A stretch of DNA of 64,000 bases from Flammeovirgaceae bacterium SG7u.111 (GCA_034044135.1 CP139021.1:568501-632500), one strand, 5' to 3'. Positions 35,183 to 45,885 are shown, counted from the first letter of the stretch. The notes: generated by a model not told the origin, from the sequence alone. Made by a program: numbers and translations.

Positions 35183-36793
35183 CTAGTAAGCAGGGTTTTG
35201 AGGGAAGTCTTTGTTTTGGTTGAGGTCCAATGCACTTTGAGGAATTGGTCTCAAGATTTTAAGTTCACTGCCCGCTCCATTAAAATTTGACTGGTTTATC
35301 AAAGGATTGTGGGCAGAAGCTCTTTCTACCAACTTTCCAGTTCTTTTCAAATCGAACCACCTTTTGTACTCGCCTAGTAGCTCTCTGCCTCTTTCGTCCA
35401 AGATGTAATCAAGGTCGAATTCGCCAGCAGTGGCAGGAGTAGCATTTGCACGGTTTCTTACCGTATTAAGTCTAGCCAAACCAGTTCCAGCATCGCCAGT
35501 ACCAAGGTATGCTTCAGCAGCTACCAAGTAGGTTTCTGCAAGTCTTGAAACAATTACATCTCTTGCACTTGATCTATCCTCGCTAAATAGTGATGATGGA
35601 TCATCAAATTTTTTCACAATAATGGTATTGAAGTTATCAGAAATATCACCACCTTCAGGGTCGTGAGTGCCATATTTGTGGTAGTTAGCAGAAGGGTTTG
35701 CGGCTGAATAAGCAGCACTGTCTGCATCGGTAAACCAAGATGGCTCAAAGAATTCGACAACTGTAAGTCCGCTTTTGTCTTCTACGTCAAAATAATCGTA
35801 GTACCTTTCGTAAACCTCAGTCATGAAAGTTCCTTCCCAACGCTCATCACCTTCTTCAAAAAGATCGAGGCAAAAACGAGTAGGGCATAGGTTATATGAT
35901 TTATAAGGAGCATCACCTGCTACTTCATTACCACCCAAGTAAGAGCCAGACCATTTCTGTTGTTGGCTACCAAGGTCTGTAGGGTCGGTGCTGATTGACG
36001 CTTCGTCGAATTGGATAGAGAACAATACTTCTTCGTTCATCTCATTGCCGGGTGTCCAAAGCTCTTCAAAAGAAAGGTTCAAAGACTGGCCGGCAATGGC
36101 AGCATCAGCATAAGAAGCCGCTTTTGAAAAATCATCGCTTGAACCGAAAGGCTCATAAGCTCTAGTTAAGTAAACTTTCGCAAGCATGTCTTGTACTGCT
36201 CTTTTGTTCACACGACCAGAGAACGCTCCGCTTTCTACTACATTTACAATAGCCTCTAATTCTGAAATGATGAAGGAGTAAACTTCTTCAGCAGAGTTTC
36301 TATCAAAACTTGTTTTTGCTTCAGCAATCATCTCCGTAATCAAACTTACGCCACCGTAAGTCTGAACTAACAAGAAATATGCATTTGCTCTTAAGAACCT
36401 GATTTCTCCAACTCTTTGAGGCAAGTACTCGGTTTGCTCGGTAAGTTCTGCAAAGTGAAGGGCTGTATTAGCTCTCTGAATGGCAACAAAACACTTGTTG
36501 TAAAGAAAGTTTACACCTTCTGAAGCTGAAGTAAGGTCAGAATATTGGCTAAGACCGACTGGCTCAGGGTTTCTACCCTCCATATATAAGTCTGTTCCCG
36601 CCATGAATAGCCAAGGATCTTGTCCATAAATTTCCCTGAAGGCAGAATAATTGGCGTTTACCAGAGATCCGTATCCGTCAGGAGTTAGGTAAAATGCTTC
36701 TGCTGCTACATTTGACTTGTTTTCTTCTTCTAAATAATCTTTGCAGCTAGTAAAAAAGAATAATAAACTGAATATTACTATTAATTTTTTCAT
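35183..36793 (-). CDS. SusD/RagB family lipoprotein of the pectin locus
   Basis: 536 aa from the ATG at 36793. Lipoprotein signal with Cys17 (FFFTSC) then KDYLEEENKSNV. SusD features: GEIRFLRANAYFLLVQTYGGVSLITE (about 118-143) and the C-terminal YILDERGRELLGEYKRWFDLKRTGK and NQNKDFPQNPAY. An upstream in-frame TTG (36823) would add residues before the obvious signal peptide and is rejected. It pairs with the SusC-like gene 49 bp upstream; the substrate is presumably pectin oligosaccharides from the operon context. Confidence 0.94.
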   Translation of the reverse strand: MKKLIVIFSLLFFFTSCKDYLEEENKSNVAAEAFYLTPDGYGSLVNANYSAFREIYGQDPWLFMAGTDLYMEGRNPEPVGLSQYSDLTSASEGVNFLYNKCFVAIQRANTALHFAELTEQTEYLPQRVGEIRFLRANAYFLLVQTYGGVSLITEMIAEAKTSFDRNSAEEVYSFIISELEAIVNVVESGAFSGRVNKRAVQDMLAKVYLTRAYEPFGSSDDFSKAASYADAAIAGQSLNLSFEELWTPGNEMNEEVLFSIQFDEASISTDPTDLGSQQQKWSGSYLGGNEVAGDAPYKSYNLCPTRFCLDLFEEGDERWEGTFMTEVYERYYDYFDVEDKSGLTVVEFFEPSWFTDADSAAYSAANPSANYHKYGTHDPEGGDISDNFNTIIVKKFDDPSSLFSEDRSSARDVIVSRLAETYLVAAEAYLGTGDAGTGLARLNTVRNRANATPATAGEFDLDYILDERGRELLGEYKRWFDLKRTGKLVERASAHNPLINQSNFNGAGSELKILRPIPQSALDLNQNKDFPQNPAY

Positions 36794-36842
36794 TGTATCA
36801 TATTTTAAATTTGAGAATAACAAACGTGATTTGAACTTGAAT

Positions 36843-39800
36843 TTAGAATTTCAAGCTTAGCCCAAATTGAGTAATAACACTCGATACACCACCTCTATCC
36901 AATGAGGCGTCTGCCCACTCAGGATCGTATCCTTCATAATCAGTGAACACTATTGGGTTCAACACATTTACATATACTCTAAGTTGTTGCATTTTCAGTT
37001 TGTCAAGCACTGGCTGGGCAAATGAATAGCCAAGGGAGATGTTATTTACTTTTACATAAGAGGCATCTTTGTAATAGCCTACTCCATCATTTCTCCAGTA
37101 AGTACCACCGTTTCTTCCCTGAGGATAACTGTTAGAGGCTTGTGGGGTAAGTCCATAAGGGTTTTCAGGAACATACCAATCTGCAACATCTAACTTTTGA
37201 CGACCACGGTCACGCATATCGGTAAAGTTTGCATGGAAGTTACTGTACGCTAGCACACCTTGGTTGCTTGTAATAGTGAAATTGAAATCGAAGTTATGTA
37301 CTTGCAGACGAGAAATGATACCTCCTGTCCAATCTGGGTTAAGAGATCCTAAGAATACACGGTCATCATTAGGGTCGATTTTTCCATCATCGTTCACATC
37401 CACCACTTTTGCTTGTCCTTCAGATTGGTTATATTCTGCTGCTTCAGCAGCTTCAGATGCTTGCCAAATACCATCAAACTGGTAGTTGTAGTGTACATCT
37501 ATAGGTTGTCCGATGAACCAGCCATTTCCTACATCATCACTTTCAGACTGTCCATAGATTTCCTGGATTTCATTGTTGTTTTTAGTGAACGTGAAGATCG
37601 TTTCCCAACGAAAATTAGGCTTATCTATGTTTACAGTGGTCAACATCAGTTCCACACCTGAGTTTTTCACCTTTGCTGCATTAGATGTAATACTAGAAAA
37701 ACCTGTTTCTGATGGAAGTTTTTGGCTTACGAGCAAATCATTAGATATTCTGTTGTAGTAATCGATACTACCTACAATCCTGTGGTTAAGGAAACCGTAA
37801 TCAACACCTATGTTTGTTTCAGTAGTTTTCTCCCAAGTCAAAGCCTTGTTTGCTATAGAAGAAGATACCCAGCCATTAGCTGCTGTACCATCAAAATCGT
37901 AATAGGTTTGTTGGTTAAGTGTGTTGAGAGTGGTATAAGGGCTTACGCTATTGTTACCAGTAGTACCATAACTCAACCTAAGTTTCAAGTCTGTAAGAGC
38001 AGTAGTTCCTGATAAGAAACCCTCTTCATTCAATTTCCATGCAATAGCTGCAGAAGGGAAAGATTCCCACTTGTGGCCTTCGGCAAGCACAGAAGCGCCA
38101 TCCCATCTGTTTGAAACCGTAATTAAGTATTTGCCTTTAAAAGCATAGTTTACCCTTGCTGCAAATGAAAGCAACCTAGAATCATAAAAATTTGAACCTA
38201 AATTGTAAGTAGAAGCAATACCAGAACCTACATTATAAAACTGAGTGTCGAATGGCTGTTGCTTAGAAGAAGCAAATGAAGTTTCAGTTGTAGTTTCGAA
38301 AATACTATGCAATAGCAAGGCGCTAATTTTATGATCACCAAACTCTTTGTTGATATCCACTTGGTTATCCCAAGAGAAGTTGAAGTTCGTAAAGTTAGAT
38401 ACTTCTGAAGAAGCTTTATTCTCATTTTTACTTCCTACTTCTGTCAGTGCAGTCCAAGATTTACCCCTTTTGTATGTTTTCAGTCCACCAGAGAAGGCTG
38501 TTCTGAATGAGAGCCATTCGAGTGGTTGGTACTTTAAAAATGCATTGGTAATCACGTTCCATTGTTTGGTCTCGTCTCTTGAGTTAGCAATCTCGAGCAA
38601 TGGATTGTAAGTACTTGTTTTATTTACTACAAATTGACCATCTACGTCAGTCAATTTGCCAGGCTGGGGGAAAAGATCACCAATAATGTCCTCGTCGTTT
38701 TCGTCAATTGACCAAGGGTGTAAAAAAGGGCTCAGCCTAAATGCTTGGCGCATACCGTTTGAACTACCTCGTTCTATTGTACTTTGTGAAACTGAAACTG
38801 TTCCACCAGTCATAAATTTATCGCTGAGCTCTTGGTTAATGCTTGTACGGAAGGTGTATTTGTCCAGTCCTTCGTTGTCAATGTTACCAGTTTCGTTTTG
38901 GTAACCTAATCCTATATTATAAGAAGACCCTCCGTTTCTGTGGTTAATAGTCAAATAGTTATTAGACTGATGCCCAGTTTTCAACACAGCATCGTACCAG
39001 TCAAAACCATCCAGCTCTTCAAATCTCCTTCTAAGCACCCTGTTTGAGCTAGGAGAAACAACTGCATCGTAAAATTCATCTGGGTTGGTTACAGTATTTG
39101 AGTTTACAGTTGCAACGTAGGCTGACAAATGGTAATCTCTCCACTTCTCATAGCTCATCATTTTAGGAAGCCTTGCTGGGTCTTTAAAACCATAAAAGGC
39201 ATCAAATGAAACACTTGTTCCGCTTGGTACATGTACACCACCTTTGGTTTGTATGATGATCACACCATTTGCGCCACGAGAGCCATAGATAGCCGAGGAG
39301 GATGCATCTTTCAAAATATCCATCTTGGCAATGTCTTGTGGGTTTAAGAAATCAATGTTGTCAACAATTACTCCGTCTACCACAAAAAGAGGAGAGTTGT
39401 TTGAGCCTAGGGTACTCTTACCTCGAATAGTAACATCAAAGCTATCACCTACACGACCAGTAGAGTTAGAAACCTGTACACCAGCAACACTACCTTGTAG
39501 CGACTGGACAGGGTTAGTAACTCCTCTTTCAGTAACCGTTTTTGAGTCAACGCCTACAATAGAGCCAGTAAGGTCACTTTTCTTTTGCGTACCGTAACCA
39601 ATTACTACTACTTCGTCAAGCTGCTCGAGGTCTGCTTCGAGTATAATATTGAAAGAGGTTTGGTCACCTATGGCTACTTCTTGAGCTTTAAAACCAATGT
39701 AGCTAAAAGTCAATACTGCATTTTTCGAAATAGAAATCGCAAAATTTCCATCAATGTCACTGATAACTCCTCGTGAAGTCCCTTTCTCCAAGATGTTTAC

Positions 39801-39971
39801 ACCAGGAAGAGGTTCGCCACTGTCAGAGGTAACTGTTCCACTTACTTTTACTTCATCTTGTGCGTAGGCAAAACTTAAGAAGGAGAGTTGAATTGCAAGG
39901 GCGAGAAATAATGTCTTAGCAAATTGCTGTAACCCCTGTGCTAGAGGTAGAATGTCTTTCATAATTTTCAT
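36843..39971 (-). CDS. SusC/RagA family TonB-linked outer membrane protein of the pectin locus
   Basis: 1042 aa. Signal or anchor region, carboxypeptidase-regulatory-like domain (EVKVSGTVTSDSG), plug with EVVVIGYGTQKKSDLTG and SSAIYGSRGANGVIII, and a beta-barrel ending FGLSLKF. It is the first gene of the leftward pectin operon and imports oligogalacturonides with its SusD partner. It faces the HTCC regulator across a 204-bp divergent region. Start ATG at 39971; a second ATG three codons later is also possible. Confidence 0.95.
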   Translation of the reverse strand: MKIMKDILPLAQGLQQFAKTLFLALAIQLSFLSFAYAQDEVKVSGTVTSDSGEPLPGVNILEKGTSRGVISDIDGNFAISISKNAVLTFSYIGFKAQEVAIGDQTSFNIILEADLEQLDEVVVIGYGTQKKSDLTGSIVGVDSKTVTERGVTNPVQSLQGSVAGVQVSNSTGRVGDSFDVTIRGKSTLGSNNSPLFVVDGVIVDNIDFLNPQDIAKMDILKDASSSAIYGSRGANGVIIIQTKGGVHVPSGTSVSFDAFYGFKDPARLPKMMSYEKWRDYHLSAYVATVNSNTVTNPDEFYDAVVSPSSNRVLRRRFEELDGFDWYDAVLKTGHQSNNYLTINHRNGGSSYNIGLGYQNETGNIDNEGLDKYTFRTSINQELSDKFMTGGTVSVSQSTIERGSSNGMRQAFRLSPFLHPWSIDENDEDIIGDLFPQPGKLTDVDGQFVVNKTSTYNPLLEIANSRDETKQWNVITNAFLKYQPLEWLSFRTAFSGGLKTYKRGKSWTALTEVGSKNENKASSEVSNFTNFNFSWDNQVDINKEFGDHKISALLLHSIFETTTETSFASSKQQPFDTQFYNVGSGIASTYNLGSNFYDSRLLSFAARVNYAFKGKYLITVSNRWDGASVLAEGHKWESFPSAAIAWKLNEEGFLSGTTALTDLKLRLSYGTTGNNSVSPYTTLNTLNQQTYYDFDGTAANGWVSSSIANKALTWEKTTETNIGVDYGFLNHRIVGSIDYYNRISNDLLVSQKLPSETGFSSITSNAAKVKNSGVELMLTTVNIDKPNFRWETIFTFTKNNNEIQEIYGQSESDDVGNGWFIGQPIDVHYNYQFDGIWQASEAAEAAEYNQSEGQAKVVDVNDDGKIDPNDDRVFLGSLNPDWTGGIISRLQVHNFDFNFTITSNQGVLAYSNFHANFTDMRDRGRQKLDVADWYVPENPYGLTPQASNSYPQGRNGGTYWRNDGVGYYKDASYVKVNNISLGYSFAQPVLDKLKMQQLRVYVNVLNPIVFTDYEGYDPEWADASLDRGGVSSVITQFGLSLKF

Positions 39972-39988
39972 ATTTTAGTTTGAGAATA

Positions 39989-40016
39989 AGACAAGCATTA
40001 TTTTCTTCGCTTGTCT
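39989..40016. promoter_or_regulatory. Inverted repeat in the divergent susC/HTCC region
   Basis: AGACAAGC and GCTTGTCT form an 8-bp stem with a 12-nt loop, 18-45 nt upstream of the susC ATG. It would be part of the susC leader. A plus-strand -7-like TATTTTTG lies at 40053-40060 for the HTCC gene, without a clear -33. Confidence 0.35.
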
Positions 40017-40175
40017 AACTAAGTTAGTATTAGCAATTATAAAGGGTTTGTCTATTTTTGGAGGGGGGCGAACTGTTTGATATGTGGGGGTGAATTATCA
40101 CTGTGTGTATTTTGGGGGTTGTTTTTTAGATTTGCATGGGCTGAGTTGCTTAAACTTGGCTTCTTAATAAAGAAA

Positions 40176-43100
40176 ATGGAAAGTCCAATGCATGAGAAGT
40201 GTTTGCTAGTCTCATTTTTTAAAAACATAAGACTATTATTAGTTTTATGTGTGAGCGTGTGTCTGGGTATTATGCATGTAAATGCTCAGGGAAGATATCA
40301 CTTTGAGCAATTGGGAACGGTTGATGGATTGTCCCAAAAAAATGTTCAAAGCATATTTTGCGATACTAGAGGGTTTATGTGGTTTGGCACATGGGGTGGC
40401 CTGAACCGCTATGACGGAAGGGAGTTCAAGGTATTTAGGTTTGATCCACAAAAAAAGAAAAGCCTTACCAATAATAGGGTGATCGATATTTGGCAAGATC
40501 ACCATCAGAAAATATGGGTGAAGACGAACGATGGCTACATTCATTACCTTATAGATGAACTTTACGAGTTCGAGACCTTTCCCTATTATTTAAAGTCCCT
40601 TGAAGAGAAAAATAGTACCATTACTTGCTTTAGCGAAACTTCTCAAGATGAAATACTTCTCGGCTCCAGTAATTCAGGGCTGTATTTTTTAGAATATGAT
40701 TCTGCAACTAGCCGCTATACTGACACACAGTACCTAAACCGTGGTGAAACGGCTCTCAGTAGCAATACGGTTAATTTCATTGTACATGATGTACACAAAG
40801 ATATTTGGATAGGTACACCTAAAGGTCTCAACCATATTTCCCGCAACGAGCTCCTCAAGCCTGAACCCAGTTTTTCCCACTTTTGGTTAGACTATCATTT
40901 CACCGTAGCCCTTTCGCTCAATTCTGTCCTATACTTTGGCACAAGACAAAAAGGTATTATTACTTATGACCTCACTACAGGTGGGTTTGGTAATTCGGAT
41001 AGCAGCTTTGATGAGTTTAACGGAAAGGAGATTTCACATATAAGTGCTTTAAACCCACAGCTTTTACTTATCGGAACCAAAGATCATGGTTTATATATTT
41101 ATGATTTGAAGTACAAGAAGTTGGAGAATCATTTTTTAGAAGAGGAGACTATAAAAAAGGTGTATAAAGATTCTTATGCTTCCGTATGGATAAATACAGA
41201 AAAATTTGGCATCTATCGCCTAGATTCCTCTTTGGCGCATATCCAGCATTATGAGCTTATGCCCGACGAGCTTCATAGAATAGTGGTGGATGAGCGCCAG
41301 TTTCTGTACGAAGACTCGCAAAAACAGATCTGGATTGCCACTCATGGAGGAGGGTTGACTTTATATAACAGGGCGGAAGATGAATTTGAGGTGTACACCC
41401 ACAACCCTCGAAATAGCAAGACGATTAGCTCTGACAATATTTATTGCCTTACAGAAGATCATTCGGGAATGCTTTGGATAGGTGCGGGCTATCCTGATGG
41501 TGGTGTAAACAAGGCGATTACTTCGAGCAAAGCATTTACGAAAGTAGAGCTGGAAGAAAATAGTTTCAATGAACATGAAAATATAGTGCGCTCTCTTATG
41601 CAAGATCAGCGCAATAACCTATGGGCAGGTACAAAGTCTGGTGATTTGTACATTTTGGATTCTAGTTATAAAACCCTCGCCAAGTTTGAAAACCTACCAC
41701 TTGTACAAGGAGTAAAGCCTGGGCAAAATATATATACGATGCTACTTGATAGGCATGGTTATATTTGGATAGGTACTAAAGGAGGAGGTGTGTTTGTGAG
41801 CGAGAAAACCTTGGGCGAAATTGATTATAACTACCAAAAATTGCGCTTCATAAATTATGTGCACGAACCTGATAATCCAGCCTCTTTGAGTAGTAATATT
41901 ATTTATTCCCTTATAGAAGACAAGAAAGGGAATATCTGGATAGGTTCATATGAAGGAGGAGTCAATAGGGTAATAAAAAGAGATAATGAGCAGCTTAGTT
42001 GTATAAGGATTCATGCAGGAAATTCTGACCTCACCAGTGATTTGGTGAGGGATATGTATCAAGATCGTGAGGATCGCCTGTGGATAGCGACCTCTTTTGG
42101 GTTGAATATGATTGACTTAAGCGGAGAACTAGGGCATAGTTTTAAGGTTCACCCATATATTTATGAACCTGATAGGACAACCAGTTTATCGTACAATGAT
42201 GTTATCCATATTTTTGAAGATTCGCAAGATGGTTTATGGTTTGGAACGCTGGGTGGAGGGGTTAGTAGGCTAATAAACTCGGATCCTGATTCCTTGGTGT
42301 TTGAGCATATTAATAAACAAAAGGGATTGGTAAATAATGTGGTGTATGGTGTGATTGAAGATGTTTCTGGAAAGCTTTGGTTTAGCACGGACAATGGCCT
42401 TTCTAGGTATAACCCTTTAGACAGTACTTTTGATAACTATGACAGAAGTAGTGGATTGGATACCGATACTTTTAATGAAAACACATTGCTGCAGACATCG
42501 AGTGGTGAGCTGCTTTTTGGTTCTAATGACGGGCTGCTGGTAGTTACTCCAAAAAGTATTTCCAAAGAAAGTTTTGAGCCCCCGCTTGTCTTTACCAATT
42601 TCCTTATTTTTAATAAAAATGTAGATATCAGTGATCCTGATTCGCCTATAAAGCAGACGATAGAAACGCTTGACAAAATTGAGCTAGAACATTTCCAATC
42701 GAGCTTTAGCATTGAATATGCAGCCTTAAGTTACTTTGCCCCTTCTAAAATAAAATACTCCTTTATACTGGAAAATTTTGATATTGACTGGAACGATGTA
42801 GATAACCAGAACAAGGCTACTTACACCAACCTTTCTCCCGGGAAGTATGTGTTTAAGGTGAGGGCGGCAAATTGGAATAGTCGTTGGGGAGATCAGGTCG
42901 CGAGCCTTCATATTACTATCCATCCTCCATGGTGGAAAAAGCCGATCATGTATGTCTTGTACGCACTATTTTTACTGGTAGTATTTGGAGTGGTCAAGCG
43001 ATCGTATTCTAACTACTTAAAACTTCAGAATGACTTGAAAGTAGAAAAGCGTGTAAATGAGATCAAACTACAGTTTTTTACCAATATTTCTCATGAAATA

Positions 43101-44627
43101 AGGACACCTCTCACCCTGATACTCGGACCTATCCACGATATTTTAGAGTCCATGGATATTTCGAAAAGTGTGGCTGCCAAACTGCATTTGGTTGAAAAAA
43201 ATGGACAGAGGATGTTGCGTTTGGTCAATCAGTTGTTGGATTTCAGGAAGATCCAGCAAAATAAAATGAACCTTCACATCCATAAGGTTGACCTCACGAA
43301 ATTCTTAGAGGAAATTGTTGAGAATTTTTCTCTGGTAGCAGAGCACAAAGACTTGGAACTTAAGTATAAACATGAAAGTAAAGAGTGTGAAGCATGGGTA
43401 GACCCTCAAAAGTTTGACTCGGTTATTTTTAATATTTTGTCCAATGCCATCAAGTTTAGCCCAAGAGGAGGTAAAGTAGAGGTTAATTTGAAAGTTGATG
43501 ACCCAAAAGTGGTATCGATTGCTGTTTCGGATAAGGGGAAAGGGATTCCCAAGTCTAAAATGCACCAGTTGTTCCAGCGGTTTACGCCCCTCACGCAAGA
43601 GGACGATGAGTTTGGAGGAACGGGCATCGGGCTTGCTTATGCCCAAGAAATAATGAAGATGCACCAAGGCGCAATTTTGGTGAATTCGGAAGTAAGCAAA
43701 GGTTCGGTGTTTACGGTAAAACTATTGAAGGGAAATGACCATTTCGATGCCAAAGAACTTGAATTATCGGATGAGGTTAAAACTTCATGGAAACAAAAAC
43801 ACCGAAAAGTCATAGAAGATGAGATAGAGGAAGTAGTGACATCGGAAAAAGAAAAGAGCAAAAAGCTGAATCTTCTGATTGTTGAAGATAATGACCAAAT
43901 TTTGAGCTATTTGAAAGAAAGTCTCGCAAGTGAGTATAATATTTCTACTTGTCTGAATGGAAAAGAAGGGTTGAACTATGTGGAAAAGCAACTTCCAGAT
44001 TTGATCATTACTGACTTGATGATGCCTGAAATGGGCGGGCTAGAAATGGTTCAGCACCTGAAAGATTCGATAGATACTTCCCACATTCCCGTGATTATGC
44101 TGACGGCAAAATCGACGTTGGAAGATCAGATTATAGGAATTGAATCTGGTGCAGAAGCTTATATTTTGAAGCCGTTCAACATGACATATGTGAAAGCGGT
44201 AATTTCCAATTTGCTGAAGCAAAGAGATATTATAAAAGGAAGGTCAGTTTTTGGGAAAGAAAAAAATGAGCTGGACCAAGTAGTTATTTCCTCAAAGGAC
44301 GAAAAATTTTTGGAAGATATAGAAAAGGTGGTGATGGAAAATTATTCCGACCCCGAGTTCACTATTGACAAATTGGTAGAGCTTAGTTATGTGAGCAGAA
44401 CTGTTTTTTATCATAAAATAAAATCACTGACAGGGCTAACGCCGATAGAGTTTTTGCGACAAAAACGGATGAGTATTGCCGCAAAATTCTTGTTGGAATC
44501 TGATTATAATATTTCAGAAGTTGCTTTTATGATAGGCTACAACGACACCAAAACCTTTAGCAAACGCTTCAAGCAACTTTATAAAGTGACCCCAAGTCAG
44601 TACAAAGAGGTTGAGGCTGAAAAGTAG
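40176..44627 (+). CDS. Hybrid two-component system regulator (HTCC) of the pectin locus
   Basis: 1483 aa from the ATG at 40176. Signal segment (LLLVLCVSVCLGIMHVNAQ) follows a short polar start. Propeller blades of Reg_prop type (GFMWFGTWGGLNRYDG, KDIWIGTPKGLNHIS, GYIWIGTKGGGVFVS), a Y_Y_Y domain, one membrane helix (about 918-940), a histidine kinase with His973 (NISHEIRTPLT) and HATPase (NILSNAIKFSP, GIGLAYA), a receiver with Asp1280 (IITDLMMPEMGG), and a C-terminal AraC HTH. An in-frame TTG at 40077 was not used because it would put 30 odd residues before the signal. It is divergent from susC and most likely activates the pectin operon. Confidence 0.94.
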   Translation: MESPMHEKCLLVSFFKNIRLLLVLCVSVCLGIMHVNAQGRYHFEQLGTVDGLSQKNVQSIFCDTRGFMWFGTWGGLNRYDGREFKVFRFDPQKKKSLTNNRVIDIWQDHHQKIWVKTNDGYIHYLIDELYEFETFPYYLKSLEEKNSTITCFSETSQDEILLGSSNSGLYFLEYDSATSRYTDTQYLNRGETALSSNTVNFIVHDVHKDIWIGTPKGLNHISRNELLKPEPSFSHFWLDYHFTVALSLNSVLYFGTRQKGIITYDLTTGGFGNSDSSFDEFNGKEISHISALNPQLLLIGTKDHGLYIYDLKYKKLENHFLEEETIKKVYKDSYASVWINTEKFGIYRLDSSLAHIQHYELMPDELHRIVVDERQFLYEDSQKQIWIATHGGGLTLYNRAEDEFEVYTHNPRNSKTISSDNIYCLTEDHSGMLWIGAGYPDGGVNKAITSSKAFTKVELEENSFNEHENIVRSLMQDQRNNLWAGTKSGDLYILDSSYKTLAKFENLPLVQGVKPGQNIYTMLLDRHGYIWIGTKGGGVFVSEKTLGEIDYNYQKLRFINYVHEPDNPASLSSNIIYSLIEDKKGNIWIGSYEGGVNRVIKRDNEQLSCIRIHAGNSDLTSDLVRDMYQDREDRLWIATSFGLNMIDLSGELGHSFKVHPYIYEPDRTTSLSYNDVIHIFEDSQDGLWFGTLGGGVSRLINSDPDSLVFEHINKQKGLVNNVVYGVIEDVSGKLWFSTDNGLSRYNPLDSTFDNYDRSSGLDTDTFNENTLLQTSSGELLFGSNDGLLVVTPKSISKESFEPPLVFTNFLIFNKNVDISDPDSPIKQTIETLDKIELEHFQSSFSIEYAALSYFAPSKIKYSFILENFDIDWNDVDNQNKATYTNLSPGKYVFKVRAANWNSRWGDQVASLHITIHPPWWKKPIMYVLYALFLLVVFGVVKRSYSNYLKLQNDLKVEKRVNEIKLQFFTNISHEIRTPLTLILGPIHDILESMDISKSVAAKLHLVEKNGQRMLRLVNQLLDFRKIQQNKMNLHIHKVDLTKFLEEIVENFSLVAEHKDLELKYKHESKECEAWVDPQKFDSVIFNILSNAIKFSPRGGKVEVNLKVDDPKVVSIAVSDKGKGIPKSKMHQLFQRFTPLTQEDDEFGGTGIGLAYAQEIMKMHQGAILVNSEVSKGSVFTVKLLKGNDHFDAKELELSDEVKTSWKQKHRKVIEDEIEEVVTSEKEKSKKLNLLIVEDNDQILSYLKESLASEYNISTCLNGKEGLNYVEKQLPDLIITDLMMPEMGGLEMVQHLKDSIDTSHIPVIMLTAKSTLEDQIIGIESGAEAYILKPFNMTYVKAVISNLLKQRDIIKGRSVFGKEKNELDQVVISSKDEKFLEDIEKVVMENYSDPEFTIDKLVELSYVSRTVFYHKIKSLTGLTPIEFLRQKRMSIAAKFLLESDYNISEVAFMIGYNDTKTFSKRFKQLYKVTPSQYKEVEAEK

Positions 44628-44671
44628 AGATCGCATTTTGTCAGCAATCTTATGTTACAAAAAAAAACGAA

Positions 44672-45784
44672 TTAACTACTCTTCCGATAACTAATCACCG
44701 CCCAGCCATTGAAAAAGATGGCAAAGCCACAAAGGGCGGCGAATTGGGGGAGAAGATCATAGAAGCCGCTTCCTTTTAGGTAAACCATTCGTAGTACTTG
44801 GATGATGTATTTGAGGGGGCTGAAATGAGAAATAAACTGCGCCCAGTCGGGCATGTTATCCACTGGGGTGTAGAGCCCACTCATAAAAATGAAGGTGAGC
44901 ACAAAAAAGAACATCATAAACATGGCCTGCTGTACTGTGACGGCATAGTTGGAAATGACCAATCCAAAACCTGAAAACGCGAGGATGAAGATGGTGACAA
45001 ATAGGTATAAAGTTCCCACAAAGCCTACGGGGATGAGGTTCCATGCAAAATAAGCAACGGCAATACCGATGGTGAGCACCACATAGCCCGCCAACCAATA
45101 GGGAATAAGTTTGGAGATGATGAATGTGAGTTTTTTAACTGGAGTCACGTTCATTTGCTCTATAGTTCCATTTTCTTTTTCCCCCACTATATTGAGCGCG
45201 GGCAAGAATCCACAAATCATGGCGAGTACCATTACCATAATTGCAGGAACCATAAATACCGAGTAGAGCAAGCTGGGGTTGTACCTATACAAAGGGATGA
45301 TACTCAAAAAAGAGGACTGGAAACTACCATGTGTTCCCATCAGTTCCATTCGGATATCTGCATTGTAGTCGGAGATGATCCTCGCTAAGTAGGCTGTGCC
45401 AAGTCCGCCCTTATTTCCATTGACCGCGTTGGCGGAAATCATGAGCGTACTTGCCGATTCTTTCACCAAGTTTTTCTCAAAGTTGGCGGGGATTTCCAAT
45501 ATCAAATCTGCTTCGTCTGCTTCTATGGAGGCCAAAGCTTCTTCATAGTTGGAAGAAACATCGGTGATATTGAAATAGCCCGAAGCAATCACTTTTTGGA
45601 CAAGCGTTCTCGTATATGAGCCCTTGTCATGATCTACCAAGCTTAGGTTTATGTTTTTCACCTCAAAATTGGTAACCATGGGGTAGATCAATAAGGCAGT
45701 AAGCGGGAACATAATTACCATTCGGGGTACGAATGAGTTCCTGAAAAACTGCTTGAATTCCTTTTCTAATAAAAATCGTAGCAT
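44672..45784 (-). CDS. ABC-2 type transporter permease (YbhR/YbhS-like)
   Basis: 370 aa. One N-terminal membrane helix after LEKEFKQFFRNSFVPRM, a periplasmic domain of about 150 residues, then five helices (about 180-365) with the ABC-2 permease motif GEKENGTIEQMNVTPV. This is the typical architecture of drug or large-molecule exporters of the YhhJ/YbhS class. It is the last of seven genes in a leftward efflux operon; the next permease upstream is similar in plan but diverged. It is convergent with the HTCC gene (44 bp gap without a hairpin). Confidence 0.88.
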   Translation of the reverse strand: MLRFLLEKEFKQFFRNSFVPRMVIMFPLTALLIYPMVTNFEVKNINLSLVDHDKGSYTRTLVQKVIASGYFNITDVSSNYEEALASIEADEADLILEIPANFEKNLVKESASTLMISANAVNGNKGGLGTAYLARIISDYNADIRMELMGTHGSFQSSFLSIIPLYRYNPSLLYSVFMVPAIMVMVLAMICGFLPALNIVGEKENGTIEQMNVTPVKKLTFIISKLIPYWLAGYVVLTIGIAVAYFAWNLIPVGFVGTLYLFVTIFILAFSGFGLVISNYAVTVQQAMFMMFFFVLTFIFMSGLYTPVDNMPDWAQFISHFSPLKYIIQVLRMVYLKGSGFYDLLPQFAALCGFAIFFNGWAVISYRKSS

Positions 45785-45848
45785 GGCTTTTCTATGAGTT
45801 TAAGGGTATGGTCTTTTTTATTCACTCATTTAAAATATCTAATGGAAT

Positions 45849-45885
45849 CTTGTAGTTGCTTGTTACTCGTTGCTAGTTTTATTTG
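45849..45885 (-). repeat. Heptamer tract, left arm, between the two permease genes
   Basis: Minus strand reads units such as CTAGCAA, CGAGTAA and CAAGCAA at 7-bp spacing. It faces an inverted, similar tract at 45960-46002, so the two arms could pair. Confidence 0.5.

Noticed and set aside
40077-40175. Upstream TTG start for the pectin-locus HTCC gene
   Set aside because: It adds 33 residues ahead of the signal segment; the ATG at 40176 gives a proper start.
44628-44671. Terminator between the convergent HTCC and permease genes
   Set aside because: A T/A-rich stretch is present but no stable stem could be found.
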